In this document: positions 50,531 through 56,968 of the stretch, in pieces | How positions within the stretch are numbered: the first letter of the stretch is position 1 | Layout of the letters: the number at the start of each line of letters is the position of its first letter | Assembly: GCA_018812925.1 (NCBI GenBank) | Contig: JAHJCU010000004.1 | Span: forward strand, 370,289 to 434,288 | Direction of reading: 5' to 3' | DNA: 64,000 nt | From: Candidatus Omnitrophota bacterium | Lineage (GTDB): Bacteria; CAIJMQ01 | Notes under the pieces: generated by a model | Databases searched by the model: none | Seen by the model: only the letters and a program-made list of their open reading frames with translations | What the model was told of the DNA's origin: nothing | Made by a program: the position numbers and the translations under genes

Positions 50531-51988
50531 TCATCGTCTTGGTCTATTATTTCCTGACCGACCCGAGGTTGGCGATGATGAGCGCTTGCGTTTATGGGAG
50601 AATCGGCCGGGGCGCGAACCACCTGAATGTGGACTGCTTGAATGTAAACCACCCGAACGTGAACTACCTGAACGAGGACTATTTGAACGTGAGTTACCTG
50701 AGCGGGAACCGCCAGAAGAAGAACGACCTGAGCGGGAACCGCCTGAATAAGAACGGTTGCGAGAACGTGATGAACCTTGTTGTCTGCCCCCTTCGGGAGA
50801 AAATTTATGAGCGCTGGATTGTGGAAGGTCTGCCGGAAGCGGTGAAATCGGAAGGGTTTTTCTTATCAGCCTTTCAATACGCTGCACATCGCGCCGCTGG
50901 TCTGAAGTAACAAAGGAAATTGCGTGTCCATTAGCGCCGGCACGGGCTGTTCGCCCGATACGATGTACATAATCTTCAGAATTGTCAGGAAGGTCATAGT
51001 TAATTACCAGTTCAATGCCGATTACATCAATGCCTCTTGAGGCAACATCAGTAGCAACTAATATTCGATATTTTCCAGATTTGAATCCTTGAAGAGCCGC
51101 ACGACGTTGAAAAAGGGAACGATTAGAATGAATTTCGGCAGCTTTATGACCAATACTACAAAGCATCTTTGTAAGTTTACTCGCTCCGTGTTTTGTCCTT
51201 GTAAAAATAAGCGTCTGCCCGGGATATTGTTTTAAAAGATTTTCCACCAGACGGGATTTTAAATTTTTTGAAATAATAAAAATTTCCTGAGTTACCTGTT
51301 CAACTGTTGTCCCTGTAGGGGCAACTTCTATTCTAATCGGAACTTTCATATATTTCGTAGCCATATTCATAATCGCGTGCGGTATTGTCGCCGAGAAAAG
51401 CATAGTTTGTCTTTCACGCGGAAGCGCGTTGAAAATTATTCTAATCTGGGGCTCGAATCCCATGTCCAACATACGGTCTGCTTCATCAAGCACAACAATA
51501 AAAACATTTTCAAGTCGCAAGGTTCTTTGCTGTAAATGATCATTAAAACGACCCGGGGTTGCTATAATAACGTGCGGATTTCTGTGAAGCGCTTGTATTT
51601 GAGGGCGTATTGCCGTACCGCCGATAATAACTGCCGTTCTTAAGCCCATATCTGCGCCGACTTGGTGTAAGGCTTCGTCAACTTGTATTGCAAGCTCACG
51701 CGTGGGAACTACTACCAAACCGCGCCCTCCCGCCTGCTTGCTTCCGCAAGAAGCGGGCAGGTTTGTTTGACTCAATCGCTGGATCATCGGAATACCAAAA
51801 GCAATAGTTTTACCGGTACCCGTTTGCGCAATACCAACCACATCCTTACCTTCGATTGCGATTGGTATGGCTTGGCGTTGAATCGGAGTAGGTTCTTTAT
51901 AATTTAACTTTTCCAGCGTTTTCAAAAAACCGGGCATAATGCCCAACCCCGAAAAACCGGTATTTTTTTGTTGACTGTTTGGACTCAT
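50531..51988 (-). CDS. DEAD-box RNA helicase with Ser/Arg/Gly tail and palindrome insert
   Basis: This 485-residue ATP-dependent RNA helicase is probably RhlE- or CsdA-like. The Q motif region is FLKTLEKLNYKEPTPIQRQA and motif I VGIAQTGTGKTIAFG. PTRELA, then VLDEADRMLDMGFEP, LFSATIP and HRIGRTARAG follow. The insert TNLPASCGSKQAGG (about residues 76-87) is encoded by a Pal-A element between motifs I and Ia. From about residue 405 a low-complexity Ser/Arg/Gly tail (SRSGRSSSGGSRSG and similar) probably binds RNA. It is encoded by a 15-nt minisatellite. Likely role: ribosome assembly or RNA decay. Confidence 0.93.
   Translation of the reverse strand: MSPNSQQKNTGFSGLGIMPGFLKTLEKLNYKEPTPIQRQAIPIAIEGKDVVGIAQTGTGKTIAFGIPMIQRLSQTNLPASCGSKQAGGRGLVVVPTRELAIQVDEALHQVGADMGLRTAVIIGGTAIRPQIQALHRNPHVIIATPGRFNDHLQQRTLRLENVFIVVLDEADRMLDMGFEPQIRIIFNALPRERQTMLFSATIPHAIMNMATKYMKVPIRIEVAPTGTTVEQVTQEIFIISKNLKSRLVENLLKQYPGQTLIFTRTKHGASKLTKMLCSIGHKAAEIHSNRSLFQRRAALQGFKSGKYRILVATDVASRGIDVIGIELVINYDLPDNSEDYVHRIGRTARAGANGHAISFVTSDQRRDVQRIERLIRKTLPISPLPADLPQSSAHKFSPEGGRQQGSSRSRNRSYSGGSRSGRSSSGGSRSGNSRSNSPRSGSSRSGGLHSSSPHSGGSRPGRFSHKRKRSSSPTSGRSGNNRPRR
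50616..50765. repeat. 15-bp minisatellite encoding the helicase tail
   Basis: About ten tandem copies of a 15-nt unit of GAACCACCTGAATGT / GAACTACCTGAACGA type run along the 3' end of the DEAD-box gene. Each adds five residues (SG-containing pentads). Copy number is free to vary without frameshift. Confidence 0.75.
51729..51761. repeat. Pal-A element inside the DEAD-box gene
   Basis: CCCGCCTGCTTGC-TTCC-GCAAGAAGCGGGCAGG shares the outer arms of the copies at 14921 and 45802, with a longer centre that forms its own CTTGC/GCAAG stem. It is in frame and codes for NLPASCGSKQAGG. Confidence 0.8.
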
Positions 51989-51998
51989 GATTCGCCTA

Positions 51999-52253
51999 TT
52001 ATAACGCTTTTAGATATAAAAATCTTAAAATAAATAATGCGAATAGTAGATATACCAGCCATGATACCTTGCGGCCCTGGCCAGTAAATAGTTTTAAGGC
52101 GGAGTAACTGATAAAACCCACGGCAATACCTGTTGCGATACTGAAGGTAAGCGGCATAACCAGAATGACCAGAAATACAGGAATAGAATCACTGTAATCT
52201 TTCCAATCAATTTTTGAAACAGAATGGAGCATCATGCTCCCGACGATAATCAA
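51999..52253 (-). pseudogene. C-terminal fragment of an NCS2/AzgA-type purine permease
   Basis: The frame reads VGSMMLHSVSKIDWKDYSDS, then VFLVILVMPLTFSIATGIAV and GFISYSALKLFTGQGRK. This matches the last membrane helices of AzgA-like nucleobase permeases (usually over 400 residues). Only about 84 residues remain. The upstream sequence is a terminator of the neighbouring gene, so the 5' part is deleted. A non-functional remnant is the best reading. Confidence 0.8.
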
Positions 52254-52261
52254 TATAACAA

Positions 52262-52282
52262 AGGTGTTTTATCAAAACACCT
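52262..52282 (-). terminator. Terminator hairpin
   Basis: AGGTGTTTT-ATC-AAAACACCT, a 9-bp perfect stem with a T-rich downstream side on the minus strand. It follows the membrane protein gene at 52294 and borders the permease remnant. Confidence 0.6.
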
Positions 52283-52293
52283 GACAAAATCCG

Positions 52294-52767
52294 CTATTCG
52301 CCATATATAGTAGCGATTATCATCCCTTCTAAAGGAGTCTTGATTAATCCAAGAATTGTCCAATAAATAACAACAGTCGTAGAGACAGTCATAAAAGCGT
52401 ATGTGGCAAACATACCCGGCAACATTCCGACAGCCCATACACATAACCCAAAGACAATTCCTTTCGTAAATTTATTGCCACCGGGAATGCCCTTATTGAT
52501 TAACGTATAAACAAAAGAAAGTACTATGCTTAATATAAGGCTGCCTATCATAAACATTGCGCCGGGACCACTGCTTCCCATCGGCTTCCATATATTGATT
52601 GGCTCCAATTTATATACCCAGCTAAAAATACCTCCGCAAGTTAACATACCCACGATCGCATTAAAAACAGTTACCACTACTCCAGCTATTACTATTTTCC
52701 CTATCTTCATTGCACTATCTCCTTTCTTTGGTCTACCCTTTGCAATCTTCACACTCACTATTGGCAT
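52294..52767 (-). CDS. Small membrane protein with tautomerase-like N-terminal leader
   Basis: From ATG 52710 this is a 138-residue protein with about four hydrophobic helices (MKIGKIVIAGVVVTVFNAIV, MFMIGSLILSIVLSFVYTLI, VFGLCVWAVGMLPGMFATYA, VSTTVVIYWTILGLI). Two good ribosome binding sites exist: AAGGAGATAGCAA before 52767 and AAAGGAGATAGTGCA before 52710. The extra 19 residues from 52767, MPIVSVKIAKGRPKKGDSA, look like the N-terminus of a 4-oxalocrotonate tautomerase (catalytic Pro2), apparently a gene cut off and read through. The inner start is preferred for the membrane protein. Function unknown. Confidence 0.65.
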   Translation of the reverse strand: MPIVSVKIAKGRPKKGDSAMKIGKIVIAGVVVTVFNAIVGMLTCGGIFSWVYKLEPINIWKPMGSSGPGAMFMIGSLILSIVLSFVYTLINKGIPGGNKFTKGIVFGLCVWAVGMLPGMFATYAFMTVSTTVVIYWTILGLIKTPLEGMIIATIYGE

Positions 52768-52830
52768 TTGCTATCTCCTTAAAAACTCGCGAATCAAGTT
52801 ATGTGTCCTCACTTCAGTGGTTTTTACAAA

Positions 52831-53712
52831 CTAATAGTACAAGTTGATGGGTTTATAGATAAGACGACTTTCGAGTTCCGGCGCAGAATTTTTAATAAGA
52901 TTACGTACCTTTTCATAATGTGATTTAGGTGCGTCGGGGTCAACATGAACCTCTTCGATGAAATCCAAATTTGAAAGCTTATAACTAATCCCCCAACTTT
53001 TTTCCCTATCCCCCTTGACTGCTCTTTCCCAGATTGTTTCTGGCCTTCCAGCGGGATCGTCGAAAACGGGATCTAAACCAGGATCTGGCTTGTTCACATA
53101 ATATCTATCCCAAGATGCTCTTTTCCTGTCTTGCCCTCTATTCCGCCCAACCCTGAAAAGATTATCTCCTTCTTCATCGCCCCTTTCCGCGAAATAGTTG
53201 ACGTCTTCGTATACTGTTTTCACTACGCGATACTCTTTTTCGTAATAGAATTGTTCACGCTTATGAACCAACGGCGTATGAGGATTTTTGGGGAACATAA
53301 ATTTAAAACTCTCTTTCTCATAATCCAGATAAACGACATGACTCAGATAGCACCAATCGTCTTCTAAGGGTGTTTGAGACCTTAATCGAGGGATAGAACT
53401 TTTGATTGCTATACCCCATTTTTTGCAATACTCTCTGCGAAGCCTGTGGTCATACGGGTCATAATTACACCAGCAACTAACAAAACAAGCTTTACGAAGT
53501 TTTTTCCTGAGCCAGCGTAAGAAATCATCCCCGCCTTCTTCATTGAGCTTCGGCACAGTGCCTTCTATAGGATCGCCAAAGATGTCCATTCTCGATAAGA
53601 AAAATTTCTTGTCTTTTATTAACGACTCAAATTTGCAGAGATCCAGGTAGCGCCACAACGTATCACTTCCGATTCGCCTTATAACAACTGGCTCGCTTAA
53701 TGGCCTATTCAT
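52831..53712 (-). CDS. DUF2971 domain protein
   Basis: This 293-residue protein has DUF2971 features: LWRYLDLCKFESLIKDKKFF, SRMDIFGDPIEGT, FVSCWCNYDP, WGIAIKSSIPRL, VVYLDYEK and FYYEKEYRVVK, in order. The family is widespread in accessory and phage-related DNA, with no established activity. The length is typical. It stands beside tRNA-Ser with no obvious operon partner and could be part of an acquired segment. Confidence 0.82.
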   Translation of the reverse strand: MNRPLSEPVVIRRIGSDTLWRYLDLCKFESLIKDKKFFLSRMDIFGDPIEGTVPKLNEEGGDDFLRWLRKKLRKACFVSCWCNYDPYDHRLRREYCKKWGIAIKSSIPRLRSQTPLEDDWCYLSHVVYLDYEKESFKFMFPKNPHTPLVHKREQFYYEKEYRVVKTVYEDVNYFAERGDEEGDNLFRVGRNRGQDRKRASWDRYYVNKPDPGLDPVFDDPAGRPETIWERAVKGDREKSWGISYKLSNLDFIEEVHVDPDAPKSHYEKVRNLIKNSAPELESRLIYKPINLYY

Positions 53713-53831
53713 TGTCCTTATTCCTTCAGTATTTTATTTACGTTTGTTTATGAGATGCCATACCAAAGGGACCCGTATGAATTCTAACTGTATGACCCAA
53801 AAAGAATCCCCTCGGTTCGAATTGGTATCAC

Positions 53832-53919
53832 TGGCGGAGAGGCAGGGATTCGAACCCTGGAACCCTTGCGAGTCACACGCTTTCCAAGCGTGCGCTTTCA
53901 GCCACTCAGCCACCTCTCC
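53832..53919 (-). tRNA. tRNA-Ser (anticodon GGA)
   Basis: On the minus strand the acceptor GGAGAGG pairs with CCTCTCC. The discriminator is G and CCA is encoded. The D arm has GGCTGAGTGGCTGAAAGC, the anticodon arm GCTTGGAAAGC (anticodon GGA). A long class II variable arm (TGTGACTCGCAAGGGTTCC) is followed by the T arm CAGGGTTCGAATCCCTG. Length is 88 nt. Confidence 0.95.
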
Positions 53920-53938
53920 AGTAAGATTATCTACTGAC

Positions 53939-54049
53939 GGTTATCGTTCAAGATAAAACGGTGTTCGGTTTGCCCCGAGAAATCTGAAAGATTTCCGGGA
54001 CTTTGGTCCTTGAAATCGCTTGCGATTTCTAAGGGCGAAAACCGATAAC
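53939..54049. repeat. Compound palindrome upstream of tRNA-Ser
   Basis: Outer arms GGTTATCG (53939-53946) and CGATAACC (54042-54049) enclose two consecutive hairpins. The first is CCCGAGAAATC-TGAAA-GATTTCCGGG (53974-53999), the second GAAATCGC-TT-GCGATTTC (54012-54029). GGTTTGCCCC and GGGCGAAAACC form a further partial pair. The whole could fold as a three-way cruciform. No gene is inside. Confidence 0.6.
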
Positions 54050-54075
54050 CATTAGTTTATTTAACGTCTTTATTG

Positions 54076-54100
54076 TCTTTACTAGTATCTAGTATCCTAA
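54076..54100. repeat. Single-arm R3 array
   Basis: TTTACTAGTATCTAGTATCC and TAATC carry 7-nt steps of the R3 type, at the 3' end of the oxidoreductase gene. No matching left arm was found nearby. Confidence 0.55.
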
Positions 54101-54104
54101 TCTT

Positions 54105-55022
54105 CTATTTTCCTAACTTCTCGCATATCAAATTAGCTAATTGCAGTGCTTTTAAGCCGTCTTCTCCGCTTACTTTAGGTTGTCTATTATACTGTACGCA
54201 GTCAAGAAAATCTTTTAATTCTTCTTTTAAAGGCTCTTTCTTATCTATTGGAACAGGCGTTTTTTTGATGGTATTGCCTTCGCCTTTTTCGAGCATATCT
54301 ATCGTTTGATTAAAATAATCAAGCGAAATATAAGAATTTTTCTGAAAAATTCTAATTTTCCTTAAAGCTTTTTCACTTACTCTAGATGCCGTAACATTCG
54401 CGACGCAACCGGATGCAAAATGTATTCGAGCATTCACAATATCAGCCGTTTTTGAAAGCACCTCTGCGCCAACAGCATCTATTGATTTAACAGGAGAATT
54501 GACAAGCTGTAAAATTATATCCAAATCATGGATCATAACTTCCTTAACGACATTTGTTTCCGTGCCTCTGCCTGGGTAAGGACCTACACGATGGCATTCT
54601 ATAAAGAGAGGACTAGAAACGATTTCGCCTAATTTTATAACGGCCGAGTTATATCTTTCCACATGCCCAACCTGAAGAACCAGTTTGTTTTTTATCGATA
54701 ATTCAATAAGTTCTAAGGCCTCTTTTTCAGATGAGGTAATTACTTTTTCTACCAGAACGTGTATTCCGTTTTCCAAAAAATATTTAGCTATTAAATAGTG
54801 AAATTTAGTAGGAGTAGCGATGCTCACACCATCTACTTTGCCTATAAGTTGTCTGTAATCGGAATATGGCGTTGTGTCAAAATTTGAAGCTATTTTATCC
54901 CTTTGTTCGTCTGATGAATCACATACTCCTACAAGAGAAGCATTTTCTATTTCAGAAAAAATCCGCGCATGCCTTTGGCCCATATAACCTACGCCGATAA
55001 CTGCAACTCGTATCCTTTTCAT
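54105..55022 (-). CDS. Gfo/Idh/MocA-family oxidoreductase
   Basis: This 305-residue NAD(P)-dependent dehydrogenase begins RIRVAVIGVGYMGQRHARIF with the Rossmann GxGxxG. SIATPTKFHYLIAKYFLENG and HVLVEKVITSSEKEA follow; the usual EKP reads EKV. HVERYNSAVIKL and VVKEVMIHDLDIILQLVNSP supply the catalytic-type motif (HDLD). It lies in the lipid A block after lpxI, where similar genes often sit, and may modify a UDP-sugar. Substrate unknown. The loss of Pro in EKP is mild and occurs in some members. Confidence 0.85.
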   Translation of the reverse strand: MKRIRVAVIGVGYMGQRHARIFSEIENASLVGVCDSSDEQRDKIASNFDTTPYSDYRQLIGKVDGVSIATPTKFHYLIAKYFLENGIHVLVEKVITSSEKEALELIELSIKNKLVLQVGHVERYNSAVIKLGEIVSSPLFIECHRVGPYPGRGTETNVVKEVMIHDLDIILQLVNSPVKSIDAVGAEVLSKTADIVNARIHFASGCVANVTASRVSEKALRKIRIFQKNSYISLDYFNQTIDMLEKGEGNTIKKTPVPIDKKEPLKEELKDFLDCVQYNRQPKVSGEDGLKALQLANLICEKLGK

Positions 55023-55035
55023 AATAAAACTCTAA

Positions 55036-55135
55036 AAGAAGAACTACGGATTCTCGATACCAAATACTGGATTCTCGTTAAAGAATTCTTTTTTTTTGCT
55101 TCTACTAGTATCAAGCATCTAACATCAAGTATCAA
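55036..55135. repeat. R3 heptamer-array inverted repeat
   Basis: The left arm has GGATTCTCGATACCAAATAC and TGGATTCTCG. The right arm has CTTCTACTAGTATCAAGCAT and CTAACATCAAGTATCA. The 7-nt period is clear. The spacer is T-rich (AAGAATTCTTTTTTTTTGC). Confidence 0.75.
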
Positions 55136-55184
55136 AGAGATTATCCTCTCCATACTGTTTAAGAACTTTGGTTTCTTAATTTCA

Positions 55185-55988
55185 CTAAAGTCCTGTCAAC
55201 GCAATGCCATAATCATTGCATGCTTTTATAAGAAATCGTTTTTCTAATACTATGGTTTTCTCCGCTTCAAAAGCTATGACAGAAATACCTGCCTTACGTG
55301 CAACATCTAAAGTATTCAAACCTATAACAGGTGGGTGGTCGAAACGGGAATCTTGATTTGGTCTTGCCACTTTTACAGCAACAGCTCCTTCGCCTGCCAA
55401 TTTTCCCCCGCGCAATATAGCCGCATCCGTTCCCTCCATGGATTCTACGGCAAATACCATTCCTTCTTTCACCACTACAGTGTGACCTATATCAAGATGA
55501 GCAATATTCTTTGCGATATTCCATCCCAAACTTATATCAAGGTTCTCCCTGGAAGTGGGTTTTCTCTTACTTAAAACTCTTTTACCAACCAGATTTGACT
55601 TCAGATACTCATAGGGACTGATTAATTCAATGTCTTCTTTTTCTAAAATATTTGCTACATGCCACAAGAGAGAAAAATCGCCTTTATCTTCCATTTTATC
55701 GAGAAATTGTTTGACTTTGTTGTCAAAATGACGGTTATCAAGTAACAGTTTTTTGTCGATTTTCCCCGAAAAAATGAGTTTATTTACGCCTGATTCTTTT
55801 AGGATAGTGATAAGTTTTTCAACCTCGCCGAGATGTAACCAATAAACTTTTCCGCTTAACTTCGCAACTTCTTTTTTGGTTATGCCTTTTAGCGCCAATA
55901 TTGAAGCATTTTCACGTCTTTTTTTTATTTTATCGATAATCAAAAAAGGTAACTCGCCACCCCCCGCTAATACAGCTATTTTTTCCAT
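55185..55988 (-). CDS. lpxI: UDP-2,3-diacylglucosamine pyrophosphatase LpxI
   Basis: LpxI hydrolyses UDP-2,3-diacylglucosamine to lipid X and UMP in lipid A synthesis, in bacteria without LpxH. It is 267 residues. The N-terminus is EKIAVLAGGGELPFLIIDKI. VYWLHLGEVEKLITILKESG and SGKIDKKLLL follow. The C-terminal catalytic part has TVVVKEGMVFAVESMEGTDA, GGKLAGEGAVAVKVARPNQD, DHPPVIGLNTL and GISVIAFEAEKTI. The conserved Asp of the DUF1009 family falls in MEGTDA. It lies between lpxA and the oxidoreductase gene. Confidence 0.93.
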   Translation of the reverse strand: MEKIAVLAGGGELPFLIIDKIKKRRENASILALKGITKKEVAKLSGKVYWLHLGEVEKLITILKESGVNKLIFSGKIDKKLLLDNRHFDNKVKQFLDKMEDKGDFSLLWHVANILEKEDIELISPYEYLKSNLVGKRVLSKRKPTSRENLDISLGWNIAKNIAHLDIGHTVVVKEGMVFAVESMEGTDAAILRGGKLAGEGAVAVKVARPNQDSRFDHPPVIGLNTLDVARKAGISVIAFEAEKTIVLEKRFLIKACNDYGIALTGL

Positions 55989-55998
55989 TTTTCTATCA

Positions 55999-56095
55999 AA
56001 AATCAGAAGTCAGATTGCAGATGTCAAAAGTTAGTATAGATAGCCAGGGTTTTTAAACTATTTTTTCTGTCTTCTATCATCTGTTTTCTGTGTCC
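55999..56095. repeat. R4 heptamer-array inverted repeat between lpxI and lpxA
   Basis: The left arm has AATCAGAAGTCAGATTGCAG and ATGTCAAAAG. The right arm has TTTTTTCTGTCTTCTATCAT and CTGTTTTCTGTG. These are the same units found inside carB (CAGAAGT and similar), here as both strands around a spacer. Confidence 0.8.
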
Positions 56096-56098
56096 CGA

Positions 56099-56911
56099 TT
56101 ATTTTGTTATTCCTCTTTTTGATTTCTCTATAAATATGATTATATTTTTTATTTCTTCTTGATTGGGAAATTGTTCTTTTAATTTGTTCAAAGCTTGAGA
56201 TGTGTTAAGCCCGGTTCTGAATATGATTTTAAAGACTTCCTTCAGAAGGTTAATGGTTTCTTCCGAAAAATTGTTTCTCCTCAATCCTACCGAATTTAGG
56301 TTATATATTTTTAACGGGTGGCCGTCTGCCTTCGCATAAGGAAGAACGTCTTTTACGACTTTGGAACAACCGCCTATAATGGAGAGTTTGCCTATGTTTA
56401 CAAATTGATGAACTCCCACCAACCCGCCCAAAATAGCGTTATCCTCTATGTTTACATGACCACCAAGAGCCGCTGCATTTGCCATTACAATGCCGTTTCC
56501 AAGATGGCAGTTATGCGCCACATGCGAGTAAGCCATCAGATAATTATTATCCCCCAAAATAGTCGCCTTACCTTCTTCTGTTGACCTGTTTATAGTTACG
56601 TATTCTCTGATTACGTTATTATTACCTATTTTAAGATATGTTTGTTCGCCTTTATATTTAAAATCCTGTGGCGGAGTCCCCAAAATAACACCTTTGGAAA
56701 TATTGCAATTTCTACCTATAGTAGTTCCTTCATCAATAAAAACATTGGGCTCAATTTTTGTGTTTTCACCAATAATTACATTTTTTGCAATAGTGCTATA
56801 TGGTCCTATTTCCACTCCTTCGCCCAAACATGCTTCTTCATCAATCACAGACGTGGGATGAATTTTTATCTTTTCTTTTTTAGATTTATTGTTTATATCT
56901 ATATCAGCCAT
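56099..56911 (-). CDS. lpxA: UDP-N-acetylglucosamine acyltransferase LpxA
   Basis: LpxA adds the first hydroxyacyl chain in lipid A synthesis. It is 270 residues. A left-handed beta-helix of hexapeptide repeats runs from IHPTSVIDEEACLGEGVEIG onward. The catalytic His is in YLMAYSHVAHNCHLGNGIVM. GGHVNIEDNAILGGLVGVHQ and the C-terminal helical part follow (SVGLRRNNFSEETINLLKEV), as in LpxA. It is 57 nt after the lpxC-fabZ gene. Confidence 0.95.
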   Translation of the reverse strand: MADIDINNKSKKEKIKIHPTSVIDEEACLGEGVEIGPYSTIAKNVIIGENTKIEPNVFIDEGTTIGRNCNISKGVILGTPPQDFKYKGEQTYLKIGNNNVIREYVTINRSTEEGKATILGDNNYLMAYSHVAHNCHLGNGIVMANAAALGGHVNIEDNAILGGLVGVHQFVNIGKLSIIGGCSKVVKDVLPYAKADGHPLKIYNLNSVGLRRNNFSEETINLLKEVFKIIFRTGLNTSQALNKLKEQFPNQEEIKNIIIFIEKSKRGITK

Positions 56912-56968
56912 TTATCTTATTTCCCTTCTCGCACTTAAATATCTGCCCATATTGGCAGATATTGCAAT

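Noticed and set aside
53744-53956. 70-codon frame on the plus strand
   Set aside because: It runs antisense through tRNA-Ser, so its peptide is an artefact of the tRNA sequence.
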